Part shown: one piece after another, positions 53,324-63,177 of the stretch
Layout: every line of letters starts with the position of its first letter
Numbering within the stretch: the first letter of the stretch is position 1
Assembly: GCA_902492455.1 (NCBI GenBank)
Contig: CABULH010000008.1
Span: forward strand, 62,001-126,000
Source of the DNA: an uncultured Oscillospiraceae bacterium
Lineage (GTDB): Bacteria; Bacillota; Clostridia; Oscillospirales; Acutalibacteraceae
Direction of reading: 5' to 3'
DNA: 64,000 nt
Position numbers and translations under genes: made by a program
The notes under the pieces: model-generated
Database searches by the model: none
What the model saw: only the letters and a program-made list of their open reading frames with translations
Told to the model about the DNA's origin: nothing

Positions 53324-56052
53324 ATGGGAATAGGTAAAGATCATCTTCGGCATTATCCGCTAAGAGTCTTTTTCCCTTCCCTCACACCGGGCGTGCGACT
53401 TTCATCGCACCCAGCGCTCCATCAATATAATTTGCTCTGTCTACGCAGAAGCAACGTTTAACTTAACAACTTTTTCCTGTATTTTTCAGCTTGTCTAACA
53501 GCTTTCGGACTGAATCCATCTTTACTTTTCTGTCCATGAACAAGTTTATGACAACTTCGGTGTGTGGAAGCCAAGTTGGATACTCTGTTAATTTCCGAGA
53601 GCGGTAGGTTTTTCCGAATGTGATGGGCATGATAGTCATCTCCATCGACAATTGGTTTTCCACAAATACGACAACGCATTTTATCTCGATTCAACGCATA
53701 CATCCGGTTTAGAAAATACTCCAGATTATATATTGGTTTTGTTTTCCCGTAAGCTATCAACATACCCAATGTGGAGGAAGTCAATATTTCTTCCATCCTC
53801 GGAAGGGTCATTTTCTTTCGGGTTCTTTCCCAATGAATCGCTCGCCCTTCGACCGTATATGGCGTTTCTTCAGGCTTTTTGCAGTATGTCTTTTGATACT
53901 TGCAGAACGCCGGAGAGGTTACACCGATGTATTGCCCTTCTCCAATGGGGATAGCGGCTAACATCGTCTTGTAGTTCTCATGCAATGAAAGTAGATTGCT
54001 CACATTATTCGCAGAAACTAAAGTGCCACCTTTTCTCCGCAACGCATGAAGCGCTACCTGCTGTACTCTTAACCCATAGCGTGCCATTTCCAGATTGACA
54101 TGGTTGGCAACACTGTAGTAGTTGATGAGTCCTCGGATTTTCGCATTTATCCTGTTGATTCTGTCTACCGATTCTGCCTTGTCCATCGACCTTTGCAGGA
54201 AAGATATGTCCTTTAGGACTTCCTCCATTTTTCGATTTAGCCTGTCTGCCTGCGGTTTCACAACCGGCTTGTACCCTCTCATTGCCGTTCCTCCGCGTGT
54301 TACCTTGTAGGTGAATCCAAGGAAATGAATTGGCTTTCGCTTAATGTTAGTTACAAGCGTCTTTTCCATGGATAGTTCCAGTCTGAGATTAACTTTGAGG
54401 TAGTTGGCAATTCGGCTTTTCCAGCGATTGGCATTTTCTCGTGAGTTAGTCAGCAGAATCCAGTCATCTGCGTACCTAACCAAATATGCTGGTTTCAGAT
54501 TTGAGTATCTGTGTAGTGACTGGTACTGGTTTCTACTGGATGAGTATGTGGTTCTGGTCTTTTTGTTTTCCCATTCCCGGGTTATCCATTCATCCATACT
54601 GTGCAGATAGACATTTGCAAGTAGCGGACTGATGATGCCACCTTGAGGCGTGCCCAAGGGGTTTTCTGAGATTTCTCCCATTATCCCCGCCTTGAGCATG
54701 GCCTTAATAATCATTAAAACCCGTTGGTCTCGTACTCCCATGTGCCACAGTTTCTTTATAAGAATTGTGTGGTTCACATTGTCGAAAAACTTGCTTATGT
54801 CTCCTTCTACAATCCAGTAGTAACCCACGCGTGATACTTGGTCTTTTACTCTTTCGAGCGCCATGTGCGCGTCCCGCCATGGCCGGAATCCGTATGAATG
54901 CTTGAAGAACTGCGCCTCCATAATAGGCTCTAATACAATCCGTACACATTCTTGGATAATCCTATCCATTATGGCGGGTATGCCAAGCGGCCGCTTTTCT
55001 GATTTTCCCGGTTTGGGAATCCATTTTCGGCGTACCGACATCGGGCGATAATTCTGGAACGACCTTTGGACCTTTGCAACAATTTGAGTATAATCCTGTT
55101 GGAGAATATCTGCTCTCATGGTGCGCCCGTCCGTTCCGGCTGTCTCTGCCCCTTTATTGGCTTTTATGTTGTGAATGGCTGTCATTATGACCGTCTCACT
55201 TGCCATGATTTCGAGCAGTCCACGGAAACCGCGAAAGGCTCCCGTTTCAGTCTGCTCTTTGGTGATGGAATACAATTTGTCTTGAAGCTGTCTTAATTCT
55301 GATTCCGTTTCAGGCACCTTGAATTGTTGTACCATAGACATCACCCCTTTCGAGATATTGCCATTTGGCTTTAGTCAGGTTTGCACATCGGCTTCCTCAA
55401 AGTTTGTTGTTAAGACTTACATTGACTATGCCCCTTCGCCATGTAGTTGGCTTTCCCAACCTCAGACTACTACGGGCTGCTGCCACTCAGATTCAACAGC
55501 CATTTCCTGCTGTTTAGAGACATTGCATACTGCCCTGCTTATCATTCTCTCCTGAGTTTCCGTTGTTCCCTATGATATATCCTTACATACTACCTTAGTG
55601 TCCGTGTCTACTCCGTCAGCCACCTTTTTGTCCGTAACAGGAGGACTAAAGGCACATATTCTCATTGGAATATGTACAGCAACAGGGAGAACATACGCCC
55701 TTGCCGCAACTGAAAACCTAATAAGGCCTGCCACCCTTCATTTCGGATGACCCTACTTCACGAAGCTTGCTTCCCACGATTCTTTCCAACCCTCAGGGTT
55801 CTATACACATAGTAGTTTTATGGACTCCCGCATTACTTATTGCCGTCTCAGGCTATTTTCACGCGACTTCGCCGAGCTTTATACGGTATTCCGGCAATGG
55901 AATACCGCATATCGGAGACTTAGAGCCTTGAACACCTGTTTTTGCTCAGTCCGGGAATTTCACCCGTATTTTCATCATAGAGTTCAAGCCTTGTTTGGCT
56001 TGTCTGTTTTTATTCCTCGTTTCCGAGACGGTTGTACAGAAACAACGCGCAC
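53324..56052 (-). mobile_element. Complete group II intron
   Basis: The 2729-base intron starts with GTGCG (56052 downward) and ends TATTCCCAT (53324), consistent with the GUGYG...AY rule. A domain-V-like hairpin, GAGCGCTGGGTGCGATGAAAG with TCGCACGCCCGGTG, lies near 53388-53425, and domain VI lies between it and the 3' end. Splicing joins ...TGGGATAT to CATTAAATAC and restores the methylase frame. It encodes a reverse transcriptase. Confidence 0.9.
53458..55344 (-). CDS. ltrA: Group II intron reverse transcriptase/maturase with HNH domain
   Basis: The 628-residue protein has reverse transcriptase motifs (IPKPGKSEKRPLGIP, GDISKFFDNVNH, GTPQGGIISPLL, YADD at 291-294), a maturase domain X (RINAKIRGLINYYSV) and a C-terminal HNH nuclease (CRICGKPI, YHAHHIRKNLP, THRSCHKLVHG). 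It helps splicing and retrohoming of its own intron. All catalytic motifs look intact. Confidence 0.95.
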   Translation of the reverse strand: MMSMVQQFKVPETESELRQLQDKLYSITKEQTETGAFRGFRGLLEIMASETVIMTAIHNIKANKGAETAGTDGRTMRADILQQDYTQIVAKVQRSFQNYRPMSVRRKWIPKPGKSEKRPLGIPAIMDRIIQECVRIVLEPIMEAQFFKHSYGFRPWRDAHMALERVKDQVSRVGYYWIVEGDISKFFDNVNHTILIKKLWHMGVRDQRVLMIIKAMLKAGIMGEISENPLGTPQGGIISPLLANVYLHSMDEWITREWENKKTRTTYSSSRNQYQSLHRYSNLKPAYLVRYADDWILLTNSRENANRWKSRIANYLKVNLRLELSMEKTLVTNIKRKPIHFLGFTYKVTRGGTAMRGYKPVVKPQADRLNRKMEEVLKDISFLQRSMDKAESVDRINRINAKIRGLINYYSVANHVNLEMARYGLRVQQVALHALRRKGGTLVSANNVSNLLSLHENYKTMLAAIPIGEGQYIGVTSPAFCKYQKTYCKKPEETPYTVEGRAIHWERTRKKMTLPRMEEILTSSTLGMLIAYGKTKPIYNLEYFLNRMYALNRDKMRCRICGKPIVDGDDYHAHHIRKNLPLSEINRVSNLASTHRSCHKLVHGQKSKDGFSPKAVRQAEKYRKKLLS

Positions 56053-56357
56053 ATATCCCAGTATGGAGGATGCCAAAAAATAAATTCTGGTCTATCAGGT
56101 ATTTCAGAATTCATCATGTCAAACCCGCTGTGCAGATCGTAGAGCTTACTGCTGATGCCGCATTTGGCGGCGGCAGCACCTGTCGTACCGCTGCCGCACA
56201 TATAATCACAGATTTCAGACGGCTTGAAAAAGCCAATTAAGTCTTCGATCAGTTTCGGAGAACAGTTCCCACGATATTTGTTGTTTCCGCCTTCACCTCG
56301 TTCCGGATAGGATACGATGCTGGTAAGCGGACGAATAGATTCGCTCGTATAAAGCAT
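56053..56357 (-). CDS. DNA methylase, 5' exon
   Basis: The exon codes for LYTSESIRPLTSIVSYPERG, the SAM-binding YMCGSGTTGAAAA and ends in the catalytic motif HPPYWD; the intron follows after two bases of the next codon. The motif has His at the first position where most amino-methylases have Asp, Asn or Ser before PPY. The target base is not certain (N6-adenine or N4-cytosine). Precedes the intron in the same strand. Confidence 0.85.
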
Positions 56358-56371
56358 TGTTTACACCTCCT

Positions 56372-56869
56372 TTATGCGATGTGATAGTCATCCTTTCGCA
56401 CATCTTCGTGCTGCACGGGATATTCCTCATCGCCGATAATAATGCTCTCTTCTTCCAGGCAGCCATTAGGGCTGTACGGACAGGACTGAATATTGTAAAT
56501 CCGTTTTGTTCTGGAATTCACCTTGCAGGGCGTAACGATAACCGAACCGTCATCCCACTTGGATACATATAGAGCCTCTTTTTCTTCTGCACCTGTTTTG
56601 ACTTTTCTCATTGCTATAATCAGCAAGCAGATGAAAATCACAAGCAACAGCGATACGCTGTTTGTTATCAAAAACATCAAGCCGCTTTCATTCAGCACAA
56701 GATTTATCGCATAGACCTCCATCAGTCCAATCCCAAGCACCATTGCGAGGTAGGTCCTCAGATTCAGATCCCTGCAGGAGTGCGTCGTGATAATTTGTAT
56801 GATCTGCGGGATATACCCGAGCGCCAAGACAAAACCGCCCAGCAGCTGTAAATAATCAAAGAATGTCAT
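56372..56869 (-). CDS. PQ-loop (SemiSWEET-like) membrane domain fused to a soluble element domain
   Basis: The N-terminal about 90 residues show a three-helix PQ-loop unit (LQLLGGFVLALGYIPQIIQI, then RTYLAMVLGIG). The C-terminal part, ALYVSKWDDGSVIVTPCKVN then RIYNIQSC and EEYPV, looks like a soluble domain seen in clostridial element proteins. The transported solute and the fused role are unknown. ATGA overlap with the gene upstream. Confidence 0.7.
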   Translation of the reverse strand: MTFFDYLQLLGGFVLALGYIPQIIQIITTHSCRDLNLRTYLAMVLGIGLMEVYAINLVLNESGLMFLITNSVSLLLVIFICLLIIAMRKVKTGAEEKEALYVSKWDDGSVIVTPCKVNSRTKRIYNIQSCPYSPNGCLEEESIIIGDEEYPVQHEDVRKDDYHIA

Positions 56870-57744
56870 TTTTCCTCAGCCTCCTCGTTTTTCTCCAGGT
56901 ACTCTTGGACAAGATCGTGAGCCACTTCCGAAATACAATCCCAATAATACTCCCAATAAGAATCATTCTTGTCGAGCGCTTTCTGTATGCGATCAGGAAT
57001 TTCCGGATCTGCACAGAGACGATGGTATTGCTCTTCCGTAAGAGAAGAAATTTCGTCCTCCTGTTCGATGTGAGACTTAAAGTCTTCAACTCGGCATTGG
57101 TCTATATAGCTGCGACCAATTATTCCGGCAGTCTGTGGAGACAATAAAAGCGTTTCCTGTACTATGGCGATTTCATAGTGGCTTTCGCTGTATTCACCGT
57201 CCACCCAGCATTCGTAATAATCGCTCCCTGCCTCGGTTCTGAAAGATTCATTATCATTCCACATCGGAATACAACCTTCATCCAGTTCCTTTGCCAGCTT
57301 CTCACACAATATGCGTTTTGCTGTATGATAATCTGTGCAAGGATACACGGAATGGCCAGACTCACCGTCCACTGCCCAATCCTCAGTAACGAGGTAGATA
57401 TTGAGCTTCGTCAGCTGTTTATCTGCCTGTTCGATTGTTTCAATCATCTCCGGCGCCATAATGACTTCATCCAAAGCGATATCCTCAATCGTCTTTTTAC
57501 ATTGATAAAGTTCCGAAAAACTCTTTTCCAGCTCTGCAATGTCATAGGGTAAAACCGGGTCATCAAACGAGCAATAGATATCCGGCGTTTCATTTTCGGT
57601 TTCTTTATCCTCACCGTCACGGATTTCAATGATAGACCCCAAAAGTCCTTGGTACTCGCTGGCATCTGTTCCAACGATTCTATCGCCGATTTTATAGCAG
57701 ACATCCTCGAAAAAGAACTCTGCTCCTGGTTGATTGATTATCAT
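56866..57744 (-). CDS. Hypothetical acidic element protein
   Basis: The 292-residue protein starts MIINQPGAEFFFEDVCYKIG behind AAGGAGG at 57744; the frame reaches upstream to 58083 but that part overlaps the neighbouring gene and looks non-coding. It has a strongly acidic tail. No known domain was recognised. Confidence 0.6.
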   Translation of the reverse strand: MIINQPGAEFFFEDVCYKIGDRIVGTDASEYQGLLGSIIEIRDGEDKETENETPDIYCSFDDPVLPYDIAELEKSFSELYQCKKTIEDIALDEVIMAPEMIETIEQADKQLTKLNIYLVTEDWAVDGESGHSVYPCTDYHTAKRILCEKLAKELDEGCIPMWNDNESFRTEAGSDYYECWVDGEYSESHYEIAIVQETLLLSPQTAGIIGRSYIDQCRVEDFKSHIEQEDEISSLTEEQYHRLCADPEIPDRIQKALDKNDSYWEYYWDCISEVAHDLVQEYLEKNEEAEEK

Positions 57745-57757
57745 ATTCAAGACCTCC

Positions 57758-58870
57758 TTATATGTGGTAATCCACACCGACAAGCACCGTATCATCGCTA
57801 AGCGAATCAATATACTCGTCAAGTATCGTATGCCAAGATTTTTGTTGTTCAGCTCCAACCTGGATGTCATCTTTAGACTGCCAGTCGTCTGTATCAACGA
57901 TATCATGAATATATATCGGGTATTTCCACTCTTTCGGCATAGCTTGTCTTTCCAAATAGGACTCCAATGACTCGCCTTTATAGTAGATATGCTCTCCATA
58001 ATAGAAGATCCCTTTTTCATCAATGCTACCGCTGAATCCGTCTTCTGGTTTTCCATCTGCAAACATACGCTGCAGCTTTTCAAACCATTCTGTTCTTTTT
58101 TGAGTTTCCCATTCTCGCATCTTCTGCCAGTCGATATCTTTCTTCCGGGCTGCGCACACCCATCTGTATCCTTCCGGGGCTACGAATTCCTTTTCCGAAT
58201 TATACCAACTGCGCTCTCCAGGGGAAAATTCTGTGCAGGTATCTTTGACAAGGAACATATCTGCCCATCGTCCGCCAATCGAATACCAGTCCCACATTGC
58301 ATTGGGATTGTACCAGTATCCATACCGTTCTTTCTGCTCATCAAAAGGTACCCCTTGTTCTTCAGCGTACTCCTCAAAAGTCCTAAAGAGTTTTGTACTA
58401 GGATAAGCAGGGATCACCATCATTTTCTTCGCTTTCTTTGTGCGTTTCATATGATGGAGCGGTCCCGCATATTTCTGAAAAACTTTACCGTCTGAAATGA
58501 CGAACTTATCCCAAAAATGATAGGAAGTCGCTTCTAAAATCGTACCATTCGGCAATCGGATACAGTCCGGTTTGCCGTTAAAATACGCTTCTTCCAGTTC
58601 TTCCGTCCGGTCATTAAATTCCAGATATTTCAGATCTTCGATGCCTTCGTCATATGGCTTCATAATTTGGCACACACTATGGTCAAGGGCACGGGCAAAC
58701 TCTGTGGTAAGCCCCGACAGTCTCTCGATTTGCAGTTCAAGAACGATATTTTTTGAATCCTGCTTATAGGCTTCTCGTAATTCTTCCAGACATTTTTTAA
58801 CTTCTTGGTTTTCTGCTGGATTTTCTTTGATTTTGGGCATTTCTACAGCCACCAATGAAATAAAGTGCAT
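57758..58870 (-). CDS. Hypothetical element protein
   Basis: The 370-residue cytoplasmic protein is rich in Trp, Tyr and charged residues (YGYWYNPNAMWDWYSIGGRW). It is co-oriented with the gene after it (14 bases apart). I do not recognise the family. Confidence 0.6.
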   Translation of the reverse strand: MHFISLVAVEMPKIKENPAENQEVKKCLEELREAYKQDSKNIVLELQIERLSGLTTEFARALDHSVCQIMKPYDEGIEDLKYLEFNDRTEELEEAYFNGKPDCIRLPNGTILEATSYHFWDKFVISDGKVFQKYAGPLHHMKRTKKAKKMMVIPAYPSTKLFRTFEEYAEEQGVPFDEQKERYGYWYNPNAMWDWYSIGGRWADMFLVKDTCTEFSPGERSWYNSEKEFVAPEGYRWVCAARKKDIDWQKMREWETQKRTEWFEKLQRMFADGKPEDGFSGSIDEKGIFYYGEHIYYKGESLESYLERQAMPKEWKYPIYIHDIVDTDDWQSKDDIQVGAEQQKSWHTILDEYIDSLSDDTVLVGVDYHI

Positions 58871-58887
58871 AATTTTCTTCCTTTCTC

Positions 58888-58923
58888 AAAGCAAAAGGGC
58901 AACCGTAGAAATCTCGGCTGCCC
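58888..58923 (-). terminator. Terminator after the VWA gene
   Basis: GGGCAGCCG and CGGTTGCCC arms followed by TTTTGCTTT on the minus strand, just past the stop at 58948. Confidence 0.75.
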
Positions 58924-58947
58924 ATTTTGTTGTATATAATGATGTTG

Positions 58948-61251
58948 TTATACCCGTATGTACCGCTTTAGTGTAGCGGCCAACTTAACGGGCAGCTGAT
59001 TCAAATCTGAGATGTCCATAAAGGAATCTCCATAAATGCGTTCAATGTTTTCCTTGTCGTCGCCGATAGCAGCAGCGACAAAGATCAGACCCTTACGGCG
59101 GTATTCCTGCTTGATGCCTCGGAGATCTTCCTCAGCTGCAGTACCACTGTAACCCCAGTCTGCCGGCTGACCATCCGATATCAGGATTAACAGCCGAATC
59201 TCCTCTGTGCGTTTGCTGAGCTGCTCTGCAACAAACCGCAGGGCAGCACCGTCGCGATTGCTTCCTCGTGCTGAAATATCCATCATACGGTATTTATCAT
59301 CACGGTCAAAGCTCTCAAACTCGGCATAGGAGTACAGGTCAACGCCTCTACTGTAACCGGTTGAATGACCATATACCATAATCGGGATGTCCAGCTCCTG
59401 ACAGAAATCGTAGAGAATAATGGCTGCGGCTCTTGCATAGGTTGCTCGGTCTCCGCAGGACATCGATCCGGACTCATCCAGCAAAAGTGCAACAGAAAGC
59501 TGCGGTATATCGTTAGGGAGAGCATTCTTATAGAACACCTTGCCGTCATTTCTGCACAAAGCGTGCGCGTCCAAACGGCGGCCCATAACGAGACCGGTCT
59601 GCTTTCCGCCTCGCTGAGAATCTTTCAGTTCTTGTTTGACGCTTTTTTGCAATTTCTTGGAGATAGCAAGCAGGGGAGCGGAGATTTCCTCATACTGGGT
59701 TTCCAGATCTCTATCCACATCCGTGATTCGATGGACTTGAATAGCAACACCGGAATGAATATCTCCATAGGAAATGTTTTGTGCCGCTTCATTCAGTTCA
59801 CGAAGCCTCTCGTTTTCCAAGTCCTTGCAAGCTTCTTTTTCTGCCATCTTTTCAAGCAACCTCTCAATATCTGAAGCTGCGCGGTCGTAATTTTCCCGTT
59901 GGTAGTCTTTATCATAAGTGATTTCGCCACCTTCGGGAGCATAAGCGCTCTCGGTCTGATGATACGGAATTCTTCCGCCTTCCTTGTCAGTCGTTTCCTG
60001 CTTTCCGCCTCCGATACTACCCGTTGCAGAAACATCCGCAGTATCTTCGTCTCCCTGCGGACTACTTCCAACGCCATTTTCTTCCGAATCCGCCTCAGAC
60101 TCAGAATCGTCTGAACCTGTAGATCCTTCTTCAGAATCTTCGGTTTCTTCGGTTTTTTCTTCGGATCCATTTGCCGCAAGTGCTCTCGTTGCTGCACGAC
60201 CTGCCGCATTGGATGCTTTACCTGGCACGGATCCGGCACCGGGAACAGGAGTACTGTCTCCGCTGCCTTCTTCTGAGCTGCCAGCCATAGAGCCAAGCCG
60301 TTTCGATAACACGCCGGAAGCAGAACTTTCATTGCCGGCTTCCTTTTCAGCCTCTATCTGCTCTTTTATCCTGTCAATGTAACTTTCGATGTAATCCCAG
60401 CAACGGACAAGAACAGTACTTACCGTTGTCCACCGTTCCTTTCCGCTGGAATTGAGCAACGCGCTGTCAAGTTCAGGGATCAGATCGAATATAGTCTGAA
60501 TACGCTCATCAGAGAGCGATTCCTCGCCATACTTGATCTCACCGAATTTTACATAACAGAGCATGATCTGCATAACGCTCTCAAAGATATGAGAAGGCTG
60601 TTCTTCATCCTCCTCTGCTTCGATAAGCTGCGTGACCGTTGGCTGATCCTCAAAAAACTGTGTTCTGAGAAATTCAAGGCTTTGACCGAGCGTACCGGGA
60701 AACTGATTCAGCATTCGGCTCTCAATATATCCGTCTTCGATGATATTCCAAATATGATGCGCCAGATACTGTAAAGCCTCCAAACTGCTTTGATCCCTCT
60801 TTGTATATTCCCAAAGCGATTTTTCCCTGCGCACATCCGCACTGCTTTTGAAAGCAGGCGGTGCGGGATACCACTTATAGGCAGCAAGGAAGTTCGTATA
60901 GGTCTGACTTGCCAAAAAATCCGTAAATAGAGCGTGTCCCAGTTCGTGCGCAAACAACCCCGTCACAATCATATATCGCTCCTGACGAAGGCGATTTCGC
61001 TTGGTCACAATCGGATGCCCAGCATTGATCAAGATCTTCAGATTGTTTGTTACTGCGATAGACTGGTCTCTCGGCTTCCAAATAATCCTCATTTTGATAC
61101 GGCGGTTGTACTTATACCGCCGCGTCTGTGCAGCCGCCATATCTTCATAGTGTCCCGCAAGAATGCGGGAAGTGAAGAACTGACGATCTGTAATTTTTTT
61201 CCGCGTTTCTTCAAGCATCTGCTTGACTTTTTTATGATTCACCCTTGCCAT
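58948..61251 (-). CDS. VWA-domain protein with N-terminal HELGH (zincin-like) segment, partner of MoxR ATPase
   Basis: The 767-residue protein has HELGHALFTDF (H102-H106) and a later NIIEDGYIESRM, the spacing of a metal site in CobT-like/peptidase-like proteins; then a long low-complexity acidic Ser/Glu/Gly linker (about 320-450); then a VWA domain with the metal-binding DESGSMS near 594 and LISDGQPADWGY. It lies 29 bases after a MoxR-like ATPase, the arrangement of MoxR-VWA chaperone or chelatase pairs. Its target is unknown. Confidence 0.78.
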   Translation of the reverse strand: MARVNHKKVKQMLEETRKKITDRQFFTSRILAGHYEDMAAAQTRRYKYNRRIKMRIIWKPRDQSIAVTNNLKILINAGHPIVTKRNRLRQERYMIVTGLFAHELGHALFTDFLASQTYTNFLAAYKWYPAPPAFKSSADVRREKSLWEYTKRDQSSLEALQYLAHHIWNIIEDGYIESRMLNQFPGTLGQSLEFLRTQFFEDQPTVTQLIEAEEDEEQPSHIFESVMQIMLCYVKFGEIKYGEESLSDERIQTIFDLIPELDSALLNSSGKERWTTVSTVLVRCWDYIESYIDRIKEQIEAEKEAGNESSASGVLSKRLGSMAGSSEEGSGDSTPVPGAGSVPGKASNAAGRAATRALAANGSEEKTEETEDSEEGSTGSDDSESEADSEENGVGSSPQGDEDTADVSATGSIGGGKQETTDKEGGRIPYHQTESAYAPEGGEITYDKDYQRENYDRAASDIERLLEKMAEKEACKDLENERLRELNEAAQNISYGDIHSGVAIQVHRITDVDRDLETQYEEISAPLLAISKKLQKSVKQELKDSQRGGKQTGLVMGRRLDAHALCRNDGKVFYKNALPNDIPQLSVALLLDESGSMSCGDRATYARAAAIILYDFCQELDIPIMVYGHSTGYSRGVDLYSYAEFESFDRDDKYRMMDISARGSNRDGAALRFVAEQLSKRTEEIRLLILISDGQPADWGYSGTAAEEDLRGIKQEYRRKGLIFVAAAIGDDKENIERIYGDSFMDISDLNQLPVKLAATLKRYIRV

Positions 61252-61280
61252 TGATAGGGTAGCCTCCTTTCAACAGATTT

Positions 61281-63152
61281 TTATACAGCCGTTTTCCGTC
61301 TCGTTGGCGGAAAAATCGGTTCCAAAACCGAGACTTTAAGCGCCTCTCTGTCCTCCTCGTCAGAAGTAGCCTTGCTGATGATGGTGTATAGGGCCGATGT
61401 GTAGGCATCACCCGTAATATCCGTGCTGATAATCCAGTCAATCAAGCTTCGCATACCGCACGAACCGTCTGTGATACCGTTCTTTCGCATATATTCCGAC
61501 ATATCGTTGACTACCTGTACCATTTTGGCAACCTGATAATCATCGTCAAAGCCGGTAACGCTCATCGCGCGCTCTGCCATAATCTCAGGACTCGGCAATT
61601 CCACATCATGTACCAGACTCATTCTGTCGATAACCGACTGATTAAGCCCCCGGCATCCTTCATAAGTAACATTGGTTGTGACCACTACGACCGCATCCGG
61701 ATGACGGTTGATGATTTCTCCTGTCGGCAGCGTGATCGAACCGGTTTGTTCCAGCATTGAGTTCAGTCCGACCAGTACACCGGGCTGCATAATGGTGGTG
61801 GGTTCCTGAATTTCAATCACATAGCCGTATTTCAACGCTTTGATGAAATCTGTCTCCACATAAGTATAGGTCTGACCTTTGGATTGCTCGTTTTCCGCAC
61901 GGCGGCTGAGCTGCTGGACTTTGTCCGTAACCTTTTCGAGTACAAGCGCCATACAATCCTGTGCTGTAGCATTCTCGTTTTCTCTGCCTGTCAGCGCCTG
62001 ATATACACCCGCAGGATCATAATCCATATCATCAAGATCGGGTAAATGCATCAGTTTCGCTACATTAGCATAGTTAATGCCGCCCATTGCTTTGAGCGCT
62101 TCCTTCTCTTTGTCCAGCTCCGCATCTCCCGTAGAAACCGAATCGGTCTCGGGGAAAATCATTCCGACAAAGTCAAAAATCTCTGTGCCGGCTGAACAAG
62201 TGTACTTCATATACGGCAGATTCAGCCCTGCGGCAATCGCCTTTGCACCCATTGTCTTACCGGTTCCGGCTGGACCACGAAGCAAGAAATTACGCATCTG
62301 CGTTGGTTTACCGGTTGTAATACTGGCGTGCTTGCAGATATCTACCACCTCTTCCGGGATGATATACCAAGATGGCAACTGCGGTACGAGTGACTGCTCC
62401 AGCGCAGAGAGTTTCCGACACGGATCCAGCGGATACTTGCCAACGAAATCACTATGCGCAACCGTTTCTGCCGCTTTTTTCACGGTGACACGGGTCGTGC
62501 TGGCAAAAATCGTAAACTCACCAGCAACTACATCCGTTGGCTCATAATTGCCGGAATCCAGCTGGGTAGATGAGATATTCAGCACATTACCTGCTTTATC
62601 AATACTCACTTTGAGATGTGCCGCACAGGTTTCATCTTTGACCCTGCGATATGCGTTATCGCAAAGTATCGCCATATCCTCTGCGGCAGCATTCAGATCT
62701 GGATAACCGTTATCCATATGATCTTTATAGCTCACAAAATGTGAATTGAATTCCTCATCTTCCAGTAATGCTGGCATCATAGCTGTCAAAATGGCCGCGC
62801 CATCGCGACCATTCTTACCAACCAAATACTGCTCGAATGTCTCTACGCTTTTGTCATACACGGACGCCATCAAGGCTCCGCTTGCCTTGTTATAGATCAC
62901 AAGATGATAAGCGTCTGCACTTACGGCAGATTTGTATTCGGCAATACACAGATTGTCGCGTGTACCGACAGCGCCTTCCGACATAGCTTCCATATACCGG
63001 ATCATCGAGTGGACTGCCTTGATGACAGATCCACTCAGCGTTGCCTCCGTACCGTCTCCATAAGTTGACGACACCTTGATTTTTTTGCTTTTTAAGGTAT
63101 CAAAAGGGGATGGCAGGGTACGGGAGTAATCAAAAATTTTAATTGAACTCAT
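61281..63152 (-). CDS. MoxR-like AAA+ ATPase
   Basis: The 623-residue protein has Walker A GPAGTGKT (293-300), a region with ETDSVSTGD, the Walker B-like VVVVTTNV (sensor 1 area), and VIDRMSLVHDVELPSP. The first about 280 residues form an extra N-terminal part not seen in common MoxR proteins. It would act with the VWA protein downstream to remodel or metallate a client protein. Confidence 0.85.
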   Translation of the reverse strand: MSSIKIFDYSRTLPSPFDTLKSKKIKVSSTYGDGTEATLSGSVIKAVHSMIRYMEAMSEGAVGTRDNLCIAEYKSAVSADAYHLVIYNKASGALMASVYDKSVETFEQYLVGKNGRDGAAILTAMMPALLEDEEFNSHFVSYKDHMDNGYPDLNAAAEDMAILCDNAYRRVKDETCAAHLKVSIDKAGNVLNISSTQLDSGNYEPTDVVAGEFTIFASTTRVTVKKAAETVAHSDFVGKYPLDPCRKLSALEQSLVPQLPSWYIIPEEVVDICKHASITTGKPTQMRNFLLRGPAGTGKTMGAKAIAAGLNLPYMKYTCSAGTEIFDFVGMIFPETDSVSTGDAELDKEKEALKAMGGINYANVAKLMHLPDLDDMDYDPAGVYQALTGRENENATAQDCMALVLEKVTDKVQQLSRRAENEQSKGQTYTYVETDFIKALKYGYVIEIQEPTTIMQPGVLVGLNSMLEQTGSITLPTGEIINRHPDAVVVVTTNVTYEGCRGLNQSVIDRMSLVHDVELPSPEIMAERAMSVTGFDDDYQVAKMVQVVNDMSEYMRKNGITDGSCGMRSLIDWIISTDITGDAYTSALYTIISKATSDEEDREALKVSVLEPIFPPTRRKTAV

Positions 63153-63177
63153 AATTAGTTATTTCCTTTCTGCACTT

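Noticed and set aside
53387..56052. Retron or DGR origin for the reverse transcriptase
   Set aside because: Domain X, HNH, GTGCG start, domain-V-like hairpin and exact exon joining identify a group II intron.
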